Positions 7,825-16,624 of a DNA stretch of 56,432 bases are shown here, in pieces. Each line of letters opens with the position of its first letter. The first letter of the stretch is position 1. Position numbers and translations under genes: made by a program. Under the pieces are notes generated by a model that ran no database searches, had not been told where the DNA came from, and saw only the letters and a list, made by a program, of their open reading frames with translations. The stretch comes from JAKZRT01 sp047518005 (GTDB lineage: Bacteria; Pseudomonadota; Alphaproteobacteria; Rhodobacterales; Rhodobacteraceae): assembly GCA_047518005.1 (NCBI GenBank), contig JAKZRT010000090.1:1-56432 (forward strand). The letters run 5' to 3'.

Positions 7825-8634
7825 ATGCAGGAAAATACGCTCAGGCAGAAGTGGCGGGCAGGCCAGCCGACGATCAACGGTTGGCTGTCGATCGCCAACG
7901 GGTTCGTGGCCGAGATCATGGCCGCCCAGGGCTATGACAGCCTGACGGTCGATATGCAGCATGGGGCGATCGGCTATCAGGCCGGGCTTGGCATGCTGCA
8001 GGCAATGCGCGCCTCGGGCGTGACGCCGCTGGCCCGGGTGCCCTGGCTGGCACCGGGAGATATCATGAAGGCGATGGACGCCGGTGCCATGGGCATTATC
8101 TGCCCGATGGTCAACACCGCCGATCAGGCCTCCGAACTGGCTAGCTATTGCCGTTATCCGCCGCTTGGCACCCGCAGTTTCGGCCCCACGCGCGCGCTTT
8201 TTGCGCACGGGTCCGACTATGCCGCCCACGCCAATGACCAGATGTTGGTGATCGCCATGATCGAGACGGCGCAAGGCGTGGCCAATGTCGATGCGATCTG
8301 TGCCACGCCGGGGATCGACGGGATCTATATCGGCCCCGCCGACCTGACCCTTGGTGTGACCAATGGGCGTCTGCCGCCGGGGATGGACCGCGAAGAGCCC
8401 GAAATGGTCGCGACGATCAAGACAATCCTGAAGGCCGCCAAAGACGCAGGCAGGGCGGCTTGTATTCACACCGGCGCACCCGAATATGCGGCGAAAGCCA
8501 TTGGTTGGGGGTTCGATCTGGTCACGGTTGGCAGCGATGTGAAAAACATGGCCACGGCCACGGCCCAAAGCATCGCGACCTTTCGCGGGCTTGTGGGCCA
8601 GGATGGCAGCGGCGGGCAGCAACCGGGGTACTAG
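7825..8634 (+). CDS. HpcH/HpaI-family aldolase
   Basis: The 269-residue protein matches class II pyruvate aldolases of the HpcH/HpaI family (4-hydroxy-2-oxoheptanedioate aldolase-like). Visible features are 'VDMQHGAIGYQ' near the N-terminus, an arginine in the 'PLARVPW' segment, the metal-ligand glutamate in 'IAMIETAQG' and the aspartate in 'IYIGPADLTLG'. Such enzymes split 4-hydroxy-2-oxo acids into pyruvate plus an aldehyde. A strong site, GAAGGGG, precedes the ATG by 6 nt. The gene is divergent from the beta-oxidation gene across a 262-bp gap in which no gene or clear motif was seen. It fits the catabolic theme of the region, but the natural substrate is not known. Confidence 0.87.
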   Translation: MQENTLRQKWRAGQPTINGWLSIANGFVAEIMAAQGYDSLTVDMQHGAIGYQAGLGMLQAMRASGVTPLARVPWLAPGDIMKAMDAGAMGIICPMVNTADQASELASYCRYPPLGTRSFGPTRALFAHGSDYAAHANDQMLVIAMIETAQGVANVDAICATPGIDGIYIGPADLTLGVTNGRLPPGMDREEPEMVATIKTILKAAKDAGRAACIHTGAPEYAAKAIGWGFDLVTVGSDVKNMATATAQSIATFRGLVGQDGSGGQQPGY

Positions 8635-8657
8635 CGCGCCGGAGAATCCCGAAGGTG

Positions 8658-8730
8658 GCGCCGCGTTCCGCGCGTCGCCTGCATTGCGAGGGGCGCTGCC
8701 GCTTGCGCCCCCCGGAGTATTTCGGGAAAT
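8658..8730. repeat. Dispersed intergenic repeat, copy A
   Basis: GCGCCGCGTT-CGCGTCGC, then GCGAGGGGCGCTGCC, then CCCCGGAGTATTT. The same order of blocks occurs at 18551-18620. I recall similar 'CCCGGAGTATTT' elements as frequent intergenic repeats in Rhodobacteraceae. It lies at the convergent 3' ends of the aldolase and amidotransferase genes. Confidence 0.6.
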
Positions 8731-8742
8731 GTGATATAGAAA

Positions 8743-9465
8743 TCAGTCGTGCGGCGCGATCTGGGCTGTCTCGAAAAACCCGGCAATCGTTCCGGCGTAG
8801 GCTGCGATATCGGCCGATCCTGCCAGCGACGCCCGGGCGCGGTCGCCGACCTCGGCGGGCACCATGGGCGTACATTCCGCGATCAGTGCCGCCGAGAATT
8901 CGTCGGTGATTTCTGGGTGATTTTGAGTCGTGTAGACAGTCTTTCCAATGGCATATCCGGCCACCCGGCAACCGTCGGCGCGGGTCAGAACCCGTGCGCC
9001 AGGCGGCAGCTTGGTTACCTGTTCGGTGTGTCCGCCGTGCTGGTTGAACCAGCGGCCCAGACTCCCGGCCCATGGCGGCGTTTCAACCACCTCGGTCCGG
9101 ATCAACCCCATTGACCAACCGTGCGGATTGTCGCCAATTTCGCCACCCAGGGCCAGGGCAATCGCCTGATGGCCAAAACAGGCCCCAAACATTGGCTGGC
9201 CGCGCGCCGCCGCTCCCCGGATCAGGTCCAGCAACCGGTCAATCCAGGCATCGCCGCCGCGCACCGAGGCCGGCGAGCCGGTGATGATCAGCCCGTCGAA
9301 TCGCGCCGCTTTATCCGGAAAAATGCCATCTTTCACCGAAAACACTTCGGTCGACCAGTTCGGGCGAACGCTGTGGATCAACGCAGCGAATTTCTCGCCG
9401 TCTTTTGGATGCGCCTGCGCGAATTCGCTTTCGTCGGTGTTGGTCATCAGAATGGCCAGATGCAT
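8743..9465 (-). CDS. Class I glutamine amidotransferase-like protein
   Basis: The 240-residue single-domain class I amidotransferase has the nucleophile elbow 'MFGACFGHQAIALALGG' (Cys96) and the catalytic His-Glu pair in 'TQNHPEIT'. Single-domain members hydrolyse gamma-glutamyl bonds or act as GMP-synthase-like proteins. The nearby glutamine-synthetase-like ligase suggests a PuuD-like gamma-glutamyl hydrolase role, but this is only inference. ATG at 9465 is chosen because GGGGTG lies 6 nt upstream; a GTG at 9474 is also possible. It is divergent from the P450 gene with a 77-bp gap. Confidence 0.82.
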   Translation of the reverse strand: MHLAILMTNTDESEFAQAHPKDGEKFAALIHSVRPNWSTEVFSVKDGIFPDKAARFDGLIITGSPASVRGGDAWIDRLLDLIRGAAARGQPMFGACFGHQAIALALGGEIGDNPHGWSMGLIRTEVVETPPWAGSLGRWFNQHGGHTEQVTKLPPGARVLTRADGCRVAGYAIGKTVYTTQNHPEITDEFSAALIAECTPMVPAEVGDRARASLAGSADIAAYAGTIAGFFETAQIAPHD

Positions 9466-9542
9466 GGCGTGCACCCCAAAAGAATTCGCTTGCCAGATAT
9501 AGGCCGCCCGCTAACCTGCGACAAGCCAAGACCAAGGTACCT

Positions 9543-10802
9543 ATGACCGTTTGGACCCCTACCGATGATGGCCACGCCGATCTGACCAGTCACGACGCCT
9601 TTGTCGACGGCCCGCCGCACAACACGTTTGCCCGTCTGCGCCACGACGATCCGGTTTCATGGACTGACTACGCCGACGGGCACGGATTCTGGTCGATCAC
9701 GCGCTACGGCGACATCGTCGAGATGAACCGCAACTTCAAAGTTTTTTCCTCGGCCCATGGCATTCGGATGGAGGATCAGACCCACGCCGAATATCTGGCG
9801 CGCCGCACCTTCCAAGAAACCGATCCGCCCGAGCATATGAAGGTGCGCATCAAGGTTGCGCGGGCATTTTCCAAGGCCGTGGTGGCCGAGTTCGAGAATG
9901 ATATCCGCGTCCTGTCGGTCGAAATTCTGGAAAATGCACTGTCGCGAGGGCGGTTCGACGCCACGCACGAAATTGCGCGGCAACTTCCGATGCGCATGCT
10001 GGGCCGCATTCTGGGCACGCCCGACGAAGACTTGCCCTGGCTGGTCGAAAAGGGCGATGCGCTGATCGCCAACACCGATCCGGAGTTCACGACCCACGTC
10101 CTCGATCGTCTCGACACCGACGCATACCGGATGATGCCGTTCAATTCGCCCGCCGGGGCCGAGCTTTACGATTATGCCAGGGATCTCATGGCCGCGAAAA
10201 ATGCCGCCGGGGACACCGGGGGCGTTTTGCATCTGATTTTGCAACCCGACGCAGACGGCACCACGATCACCGAGGAAGAATTTCGTAATTTCTTCTGCCT
10301 ACTGGTGGCTGCCGGCAACGACACGACACGCTATTCGATTGCGGCAGGCATGCAGGCAATGGCCCATCAGCCCGAACTTCTCGATCAGATGAAAACCGGC
10401 GGCGCGGTCTGGGATACCGCGCCCGACGAGATCATCAGATGGGCCACGCCAGCGCTCTATTTCCGGCGCACGGTGACGCAGGACATCGAGGTGCACGGAA
10501 AAACGCTACGGGCAGGCGACAAGGTGCTTTACTGGTTCGCCTCGGCCAACCGCGACGAGGCCCAGTTTGACGCGCCCCTGCGCGTGAACTTGCGCCGGTC
10601 GCCCAACAAGCATCTGGCCTTCGGCCATGGCGGTCCGCATTTGTGCTTGGGCATGTGGCTGGCGCGGCTCGAAGTACGCGTGCTCTTTGAAGAATTAGCC
10701 AAACGTATCAAAAAGATAGAACCGGACGGGCCGCAGCGGTTTCTGCGCTCGAACTTCGTCGGCGGGATCAAATCGCTGCCGGTTTCGGTTCAGATGGCAT
10801 GA
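9543..10802 (+). CDS. Cytochrome P450
   Basis: The 419-residue soluble P450 has the I-helix oxygen-activation motif 'AAGNDTTR', the K-helix ExxR as 'DEIIRW' and the haem-binding loop 'FGHGGPHLCLG' with axial Cys368. GNDTTR is typical of the CYP124/125/142 and linalool/steroid hydroxylase-like bacterial groups. The frame is open upstream to 9405, but the family N-terminus begins at the ATG at 9543, with a modest AAGG before it. The gene is 16 bp upstream of the glutamine-synthetase-like gene and likely in the same operon. No ferredoxin or ferredoxin reductase is adjacent, so electrons must come from elsewhere. The substrate is unknown. Confidence 0.9.
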   Translation: MTVWTPTDDGHADLTSHDAFVDGPPHNTFARLRHDDPVSWTDYADGHGFWSITRYGDIVEMNRNFKVFSSAHGIRMEDQTHAEYLARRTFQETDPPEHMKVRIKVARAFSKAVVAEFENDIRVLSVEILENALSRGRFDATHEIARQLPMRMLGRILGTPDEDLPWLVEKGDALIANTDPEFTTHVLDRLDTDAYRMMPFNSPAGAELYDYARDLMAAKNAAGDTGGVLHLILQPDADGTTITEEEFRNFFCLLVAAGNDTTRYSIAAGMQAMAHQPELLDQMKTGGAVWDTAPDEIIRWATPALYFRRTVTQDIEVHGKTLRAGDKVLYWFASANRDEAQFDAPLRVNLRRSPNKHLAFGHGGPHLCLGMWLARLEVRVLFEELAKRIKKIEPDGPQRFLRSNFVGGIKSLPVSVQMA

Positions 10803-10818
10803 ACGGGGAACCACCCAG

Positions 10819-12108
10819 ATGAACGACCGGCTGCGCGCGCTTTTCTGCGATCACCTTTCGATCATGCGGGGCAAATACCTGCCGGGCTCGAAAATCGGCA
10901 CCGACCACACGCGGTTCTGCCGATCAACTTTCGGCGTGCATTACGACCGCGATCTGTTGCCGGCACCCGGCGCGATGATGATGGAAGGCCTGCCCGATAT
11001 GGAACTGCGCTGGCAGGCCGATGAGGTTCGCATGAGCTGGGAACCGTTTACCAAGATTGTGCTCGGCGATCTTTATGACGACGCGGGCGTTCCGCTGGCG
11101 CTGTGCCCACGCGGGGCGCTGAAACGCGCCGTGGCCGATTGGCAAGCGCGCGGGCTGACCCCAAAGGTGGGGATCGAATTGGAAGCCTTCGCGCTGGTGG
11201 CCGACGACACTGGGCGGCTGCACCCCTATGACGCGCCGGGCGGCGTGGTTTACGGGACCGGGCCGTTCACCGATCCGCTGCGGTTCAACGACCGGATCTG
11301 GGAGGTCGCTGACGGGTTGGGATTTCAGCTGGACATGATCACCGGCGAATACGACACGCCCCAGTTTGAATATACGTTGACCTTTAACGATGCCGTCAAA
11401 GCAGTTGACGACATTGTACTTTTCCGCCTGCTGGCGCGCGAGATAGCGCTGGACCACGGGGTGATTCTGACCTTCATGCCGAAACCGATTGCCGAGACAG
11501 GCGGGGCGGGCATGCACATCAATTTCTCGTTCACCGACGCCGATGGTCTCAATGCGCTGGCCGATGGAGACCGGGGCGGACCGGACCATCTGAACGAACT
11601 GGCGCGCGGCTGTCTGGCGGGGCTCGTGCATCACCACAAGGGGCTGGCGGGGCTGATCGCGCCGACCGCCACGTCGTATCGGCGGCTGCAACCCGGTGCG
11701 CTGGCTGGATACTGGCAGAACTGGGGCGGCGACCACCGAAATGTCACCACGCGGGTCAGCACAGAGGGCGGGGCCAAGGCGCGGCTCGAACACCGGATGG
11801 CCGATGCCTCGGCCAACCCCTATACCGCCGTTGCGGCGGTCTTGCAGGCGGCACGGCTGGGGGTCGAGGCGCGACACGCGCTGCCGCCGATCGAGACCGG
11901 GGACGGGTTCGAGGTGACCGATGCCACCCAAGGCGTGGCCGCGTCATTAGCCGAGGCGGTGGCCGATCTGGCCGCCGATACCGCGCTGGCCGAGGCCGTG
12001 GGCGCCGATCTGGTTGCAAATCATGTCTTTATGAAAGAGCGGGAAGCCGAGAAGACCAACGGCCTCGACGACGCCGCGCTAAGGGATTTCTATGTTTATT
12101 TTGTGTAA
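10819..12108 (+). CDS. Glutamine synthetase-like ligase (gamma-glutamylamide synthetase type)
   Basis: The 429-residue protein has a glutamine synthetase fold. It shows the acidic metal-binding 'GIELEAFAL' strand, 'ITGEYDTPQFEYTL', 'GAGMHINFSFTD', and the 'RLEHRMADASANPYTAVAAVL' segment that follows the ATP/glutamate site. It lacks the Tyr adenylylation loop found in the true GlnA at 54516. It resembles PuuA/GlnT-type enzymes that join glutamate to amines using ATP. With the amidotransferase across the divergent gap and a class III aminotransferase nearby, an amine-utilising role is plausible. It overlaps the convergent EamA gene by 13 bp. The amine substrate cannot be inferred. Confidence 0.85.
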   Translation: MNDRLRALFCDHLSIMRGKYLPGSKIGTDHTRFCRSTFGVHYDRDLLPAPGAMMMEGLPDMELRWQADEVRMSWEPFTKIVLGDLYDDAGVPLALCPRGALKRAVADWQARGLTPKVGIELEAFALVADDTGRLHPYDAPGGVVYGTGPFTDPLRFNDRIWEVADGLGFQLDMITGEYDTPQFEYTLTFNDAVKAVDDIVLFRLLAREIALDHGVILTFMPKPIAETGGAGMHINFSFTDADGLNALADGDRGGPDHLNELARGCLAGLVHHHKGLAGLIAPTATSYRRLQPGALAGYWQNWGGDHRNVTTRVSTEGGAKARLEHRMADASANPYTAVAAVLQAARLGVEARHALPPIETGDGFEVTDATQGVAASLAEAVADLAADTALAEAVGADLVANHVFMKEREAEKTNGLDDAALRDFYVYFV

Positions 12109-12992
12109 TTTACAGGACGATCTTCGCCACGGCCGTTTGATTTTTCGACCAGCATGAAAGCGACACCGCTGACCACAATGACCCCGCCCAGCAGCACCAT
12201 AGGACCAAGGCTTTCGCCCAGAAATACAGTGCCGCCCGCGACCCCGAAGACTGGCAAAAGCAGCAGAAACGGGGCGACCTGGCTAACCGGATTGCGGTGG
12301 ATCAGGCTGTACCACATCACATATCCCACCCCGTTCATCACCAGCCCCAGATAGGCTACCGTGATCCAGACCGACGGCGGCGCGTTGACGATTGCGGTGA
12401 CTTGGCCGCGCTCGAATAACGCCGACATGACGAAAAGCTGCGGCGTGGCCATGACCGCGACCCAGGCGGTGGTGGTCAGACCGCTGAGGCCTTGAAGCCG
12501 ACGCACCATCGCCTGGCCCACGGCCCAGGCAAAAGCCCCGCCGATCACCAGCAGAACCGACCCCCAGGCGGCAGCAATGCGGGGTTCGCCCGCGATCAAC
12601 GCGACACCGACAAAAGCAAGCGCAATACCGGCCCATTTTCGCAGACCGGGGCGTTCGTTCAACGCCACCGCCCCGATCAGCACCAGAAACGGCACTTCAA
12701 GCTGGACCACCAGCAGCGTCACCGAGGCATCAAGCCCCGCCAGTCCGGTAAAAGTCAGCGAATACTGGATGGCAGCCGAGACAATGGCGATCCAGAACAG
12801 CGCCTTAAGTTGTCCGCGCGGGATCGGCACGAACCAGACAAAGGCCAGGGCGGTCACGGCAAATCGGAAGGCCATCAACAGGATTGGGGGGAAATACCCG
12901 AGCGCGGCTTTGGCAAACAGGATGCCCGCCCCCCAGACCAGCGCGACACTGACGCCCATGGCGATATCAACAGGGGTCAGACGATGGCCCAT
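12096..12992 (-). CDS. EamA/DMT-superfamily transporter
   Basis: The 298-residue protein has ten hydrophobic segments arranged as two EamA repeats (about residues 8-138 and 150-285), as in drug/metabolite exporters such as RhaT- or YdcZ-like proteins. The cytoplasmic C-terminus is short and charged. It starts 13 bp after the aminotransferase stop and is likely its operon partner, which suggests export of an amino acid or related metabolite. The 3' end overlaps the convergent ligase gene. Confidence 0.87.
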   Translation of the reverse strand: MGHRLTPVDIAMGVSVALVWGAGILFAKAALGYFPPILLMAFRFAVTALAFVWFVPIPRGQLKALFWIAIVSAAIQYSLTFTGLAGLDASVTLLVVQLEVPFLVLIGAVALNERPGLRKWAGIALAFVGVALIAGEPRIAAAWGSVLLVIGGAFAWAVGQAMVRRLQGLSGLTTTAWVAVMATPQLFVMSALFERGQVTAIVNAPPSVWITVAYLGLVMNGVGYVMWYSLIHRNPVSQVAPFLLLLPVFGVAGGTVFLGESLGPMVLLGGVIVVSGVAFMLVEKSNGRGEDRPVNYTK

Positions 12993-13005
12993 GCGCGCAC
13001 AATGC

Positions 13006-14358
13006 TTATATCGCAGCCAGCCCTTTGTCGATGGCGCCGAGGATCACGTCAACGTCTTCGGCACCCAGCACCAGCGGCGGCGACAGAATGATGTTCGGCC
13101 CCGACACCCGGATCATCGCGCCATTCTCGTAAGTCACCCGTTGCAGCCTGCCGATGCGGTCTTTTTCGATCGGGGTCTTGGTCGACCGATCCGACACCAG
13201 TTCCAGAGCGCACATCAGCCCGGCCCCGCCGCGCACGTCGCCGATGACTTCGTATTTCTCGCCAAGCGCCTGTAATCCTTGATAAAGCTGGTCACCACGT
13301 GCGGCGGCGTTTTCATAGGGTCGCAGGCGTTCGGTCTCGGCCAGGCAGGCCAGCGCCGCGGCCGCCCCCACGGGATGGCCCGAATAGGTATAGCCGTGTC
13401 CGATGGTTGCCTTGCCGGACTTATCGCTCTCGAAAACCTCCGCCACGGCCTCGGCAATCATCACCGCCCCAAACGGGAAATAGCCGTTGGTGATGGCCTT
13501 GGCGGTACACACCATGTCGGGCTGTACGCCCCAGTGCCGCGATCCGGTCCACGATCCGGTGCGGCCAAAGGCGGTGATCACTTCATCGGCGATCAACAGA
13601 ACACCGTTGCGCGAACAGATGTCCCGCACGCCGGGCATGAAGGTCTCGTCCGGGACGATCACGCCGCCTGCACCAAGAACCGGCTCCATGATGAAGGCGG
13701 CGACCGTTGCGGTGCCCTGAAACGCAATCTCGTCTTCCAGGGCGGCAAGACATTTCTGAGCCAGCCGTACGGGATCAGCTTCATCAAACGGATTGCGATA
13801 GACATAAGGGGCCGGAATATGGTGGCAGCCGGCCAGAAGTGGTTCGTAGGCGGTTCGGAAATTGGCGTTGCCGTTGACCGACGCGCCACCGAAATGGGTG
13901 CCGTGATAGCCTTTCTTCAGGCTCAGGTACTTCACCCGCCCGTCATGCCCGCGAACCTTATGGTACTGGCGCGCCAATCGCAGCGCGGTTTCCACGCTGT
14001 CAGACCCGCCCGATGTGTAAAAGGCGCGGCTCAGCCCGTCGGGTTCAAAAAACCGTCGGAGTTCCTCGGAAAGCCGGATCACCGCGTCGTTCGATGTGCC
14101 GCGAAAAATCGAATAATAGGGCAGTTTTTCCAGCTGCTCGGCGATGGCCTTTTTCACCGGATCGCAGGAATAGCCCAGGTTGACATTCCACAAGCCACCG
14201 ACCCCGTCGACGACCTCGTGCCCATCCACATCCTTGATGCGAACCCCCTCGCCACCGGTCAGAATGATCGGCGGATTGGCCCGGCTGTCGGCGGGATGCG
14301 CCATAGGATGCCACAGCGACTTTGCATTCATCTCTCTCAGAAAATTACCGTCTTTCAT
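13006..14358 (-). CDS. Class III (omega-amino acid) aminotransferase
   Basis: The 450-residue PLP enzyme of the class III aminotransferase family (omega-amino acid:pyruvate, taurine:pyruvate, putrescine group) shows 'YTSGGSDSVETALRLARQYH' for phosphate binding, 'LIADEVITAFGRTG' with the cofactor-ring aspartate, and the Schiff-base lysine in 'CTAKAITNGYFP' (about residue 285). GGAG lies about 9 nt before the ATG. It is followed by the EamA transporter and preceded in the same direction by an IclR regulator (104-bp gap). Taurine or another omega-amine is a reasonable guess given the sulfonate-type genes further on, but the sequence does not settle it. Confidence 0.9.
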   Translation of the reverse strand: MKDGNFLREMNAKSLWHPMAHPADSRANPPIILTGGEGVRIKDVDGHEVVDGVGGLWNVNLGYSCDPVKKAIAEQLEKLPYYSIFRGTSNDAVIRLSEELRRFFEPDGLSRAFYTSGGSDSVETALRLARQYHKVRGHDGRVKYLSLKKGYHGTHFGGASVNGNANFRTAYEPLLAGCHHIPAPYVYRNPFDEADPVRLAQKCLAALEDEIAFQGTATVAAFIMEPVLGAGGVIVPDETFMPGVRDICSRNGVLLIADEVITAFGRTGSWTGSRHWGVQPDMVCTAKAITNGYFPFGAVMIAEAVAEVFESDKSGKATIGHGYTYSGHPVGAAAALACLAETERLRPYENAAARGDQLYQGLQALGEKYEVIGDVRGGAGLMCALELVSDRSTKTPIEKDRIGRLQRVTYENGAMIRVSGPNIILSPPLVLGAEDVDVILGAIDKGLAAI

Positions 14359-14462
14359 GGGGTTATCTCCTCAGTACGCAGGTCCACACGCCACGACAAT
14401 CATGTCATGGGTTTCAACATGCGTCAGTGTGACGGCCCCGCCGCAAGGAGGGACACGCGCTG

Positions 14463-15242
14463 TCATGCAGCGGCCGCGACCGGATAGGCGGCAGGCGCCT
14501 CGCCACCGATAGCAGCCGTCAGTTCAGCCCCCGCAGCACGCACCGTCGCCGACAATTCGACGCTCAGCGCGCGCGTCATGCGGCTGACCGGTGCGGCCAC
14601 GGTGATGGCCCCCATAGGCGCCCCGCCGGTGTCGAATATCGGCGCGGAATGGGCGTGGACATCGACCTCGACCCCACCCACAGATATCGCGACGCCGGTC
14701 AGGCGAAACCGGGCCATCGCGGCGCGCAGTTCGGCTGGATCGGTCATGGTGGCATCGGTAAACACATGCAGGTCGCTGGCGAGAACCCGATCCTGAAACG
14801 CTGCTGGCGAGAACGTAAGAACCGCCAAACCCGATCCAGTGGCGTGAAAGGCCAAATCGTCGATGTCGTCCATCATCACGCGCGTCGCATGGGCGGTGGA
14901 ATAAGCATGGGCAAAAGCCACCAGCCGGTCGCCCTGCATCAGCCCCAGATGCGCGGTCTCGCCGGTCTCGCCGGCCAGCCGGTCAACCGCCGGCTGAACA
15001 ATGCGGCGCGTCGGCACGGTGGCCTCGCGCAGTGCCGCCAGCCGCAACAGCCCAGGGCCCAGCCGATACGCGCGGCTGTCTGAAAGCTGCTCGATCAGCC
15101 CTTCTGATTCGAGTTCGCGCAGCAAGCGCAGTGTGGTTGCCTTGTTCATTCCGGCAAGCCGCGATAGCTCGCTGAGCCCGGCTTCGTGCCGCGACCTGTT
15201 GAAATATCCCATCAGTTTCAGCGCTTTGGCTACAGTCCCCAT
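14463..15242 (-). CDS. IclR-family transcriptional regulator
   Basis: The protein has an N-terminal winged helix-turn-helix ('LSELSRLAGMNKATTLRLLREL', about residues 22-43) and a GAF-like IclR effector domain (about 80-250). The family N-terminus fits the ATG at 15242 (259 residues). The frame is open to an ATG at 15296 that adds 18 residues without family character, and neither start has a well-spaced ribosome-binding site. It is divergent from the TctC-type receptor gene, and a palindrome in the gap fits an IclR operator. It may also control the aminotransferase and EamA genes downstream. Confidence 0.87.
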   Translation of the reverse strand: MGTVAKALKLMGYFNRSRHEAGLSELSRLAGMNKATTLRLLRELESEGLIEQLSDSRAYRLGPGLLRLAALREATVPTRRIVQPAVDRLAGETGETAHLGLMQGDRLVAFAHAYSTAHATRVMMDDIDDLAFHATGSGLAVLTFSPAAFQDRVLASDLHVFTDATMTDPAELRAAMARFRLTGVAISVGGVEVDVHAHSAPIFDTGGAPMGAITVAAPVSRMTRALSVELSATVRAAGAELTAAIGGEAPAAYPVAAAA

Positions 15243-15342
15243 CGAATTTGTCAGTTCCTCTGCTGGATCGGAGTTCCATATACGGACCGGACACATGGCG
15301 TTATTGGTTGACGCGCAGGCTTTGAAAAGTCAATCTAAAACA

Positions 15343-15368
15343 GAACCAATGGTTCAAATAATGAACCA
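15343..15368. promoter_or_regulatory. Candidate IclR operator
   Basis: GAACCA-A-TGGTTC (15343-15355) is a perfect palindrome, followed 8 nt later by another GAACCA half-site (15363-15368). TTGGTT also occurs at 15304-15309. Pairs of such half-sites are typical of IclR binding regions. The position between IclR and the receptor gene suggests repression or activation of both. Confidence 0.5.
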
Positions 15369-15387
15369 AAACACAGGGAGTGTTGAC

Positions 15388-16329
15388 GTGCTGAAAACAA
15401 ATATCCTTGCTGCTGCGGTTGCGGCGGTCTCGGTGCTGGTCGGTGGCGTGGCCTGGGCCGAATACCCCGAAAAGCCGGTGAGCTTTATCGTGCCATGGCC
15501 GCCGGGTGATTTGGAAGATGTGCTGACGCGGATGATTGCCGAAGACTTTCAGGCCGAATACGGTGTAAGCGCTGCGGTGGTGAACAAACCCGGCGGCGGT
15601 GGCGGACCCTTCCCCGGTGCGATCGATGTGGCCAACGCGCCCGCCGACGGCTACACCATCGGGTCGTTTGTTATCGGCGTGCCGGTGGTCGGCCATGTGA
15701 TCGGCATCGACGAGCTGGCACCGGCAAAATTTGACCCTCTTGGCATATTCCTGACCTATCCCTTCGTGGTCGCGGCGTCGGGCGATGCGCCTTTTTCAAC
15801 GATGGAAGAACTGGCCGCGCACAGCCAGTCAAACGACGTGGCACTCGGCCACTTCGGCAATCCGCTGGTGCCGACGCGGGTGACCAAGGCGCATGCGGTG
15901 CTGGCCGGTATCAACTACAGCTCGGACGCGGCCTTTGACGCGCTCGACTGCAACACACTGGCAAGCGGTGACGCCGATGTTATCAACACCACCCTGCAAC
16001 TGATATTGCCGTGTCTGGGCGACGTGAAGGTGCTGATGTCGATCACCGATCAGCGCATCAGCCTGGTGCCCGACGCGCCGACGGTTGGCGAACTGGCCCC
16101 CGACCTGAACATTGCGCTGTGGAATGGCCTCTTTGTCACCAAGGACACGCCGCAGGATGTGCGCGACAAGATCATCGCGGTGGCCTCGAAAACCGTCATG
16201 TCCGATCGCGCGCAGGAAATTGCGGCCAACACGGGTGCGCTGGTTTACTGGCAGGGTGCCGACGACGCAGCCGCCCGGATCGCAAGCGACCAGGCAATCT
16301 TTGCCAAAATGGGCGAATTGTTGCAATAA
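15388..16329 (+). CDS. TctC/Bug-type periplasmic solute-binding protein (orphan)
   Basis: The 313-residue periplasmic receptor belongs to the tripartite tricarboxylate transporter family. The GTG start at 15388 is chosen because CAGGGAG ends 7 nt upstream; the frame remains open further upstream. The signal peptide is 'MLKTNILAAAVAAVSVLVGG' followed by VAWA, with likely cleavage before EYPEK. The mature protein opens with the family's 'YPEKPVSFIVPWPPGD'. The usual TctA and TctB membrane genes are not in this window, so it is an orphan receptor, as is common for Bug proteins. A strong terminator follows. The ligand is probably a carboxylate, but this is not shown by the sequence. Confidence 0.88.
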   Translation: MLKTNILAAAVAAVSVLVGGVAWAEYPEKPVSFIVPWPPGDLEDVLTRMIAEDFQAEYGVSAAVVNKPGGGGGPFPGAIDVANAPADGYTIGSFVIGVPVVGHVIGIDELAPAKFDPLGIFLTYPFVVAASGDAPFSTMEELAAHSQSNDVALGHFGNPLVPTRVTKAHAVLAGINYSSDAAFDALDCNTLASGDADVINTTLQLILPCLGDVKVLMSITDQRISLVPDAPTVGELAPDLNIALWNGLFVTKDTPQDVRDKIIAVASKTVMSDRAQEIAANTGALVYWQGADDAAARIASDQAIFAKMGELLQ

Positions 16330-16344
16330 CCCCAAGCCCTTTGC

Positions 16345-16381
16345 ACCGCCGGGCCGGATTTCTCTGGCCCGGCGGTTTTTT
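16345..16381 (+). terminator. Rho-independent terminator after the TctC-type gene
   Basis: An 11-bp perfect stem, ACCGCCGGGCC (16345-16355) with GGCCCGGCGGT (16366-16376), and a 10-nt loop are followed by a run of T (16376-16381). Confidence 0.9.
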
Positions 16382-16573
16382 GTGCTCCCAACAAGAAGGG
16401 CCATTTTGGGCTTAACCTTGGGTTTTTGCGATCAAATCTTGACGCGACGCCCGCGATTGGGGAAGCTGAGACCAAGGGATAGGTGTCGTGTCATTGCGGG
16501 CATCCGTGAAAAGCCCGGTTGGCAGGGTCAACAGCAGGCAGGATCGTGGCGCACCCGCGCCCACGGCACGAGA

Positions 16574-16619
16574 CCCCTTTGAGCGTCAGGCATCGCCAGT
16601 CGGGGCGAACCCAAAGGGG
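16574..16619 (+). promoter_or_regulatory. Possible hairpin masking the ribosome-binding site of the EF-G-like gene
   Basis: CCCCTTTG (16574-16581) can pair perfectly with CAAAGGGG (16612-16619), which contains the Shine-Dalgarno sequence 5 nt upstream of the ATG at 16625. The 30-nt loop between them could fold further. This would allow translational control. It is inferred from complementarity only. Confidence 0.4.
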
Positions 16620-16624
16620 GAAAT

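Noticed and set aside
6273..7937. Very long plus-strand open frame opposite the beta-oxidation gene
   Set aside because: Low-complexity Arg/Pro/Ala translation without motifs; the minus-strand gene has complete domains and active-site residues.
7327..8622. Long minus-strand open frame across the aldolase gene
   Set aside because: It overlaps two well-supported genes in other frames and has no family match.
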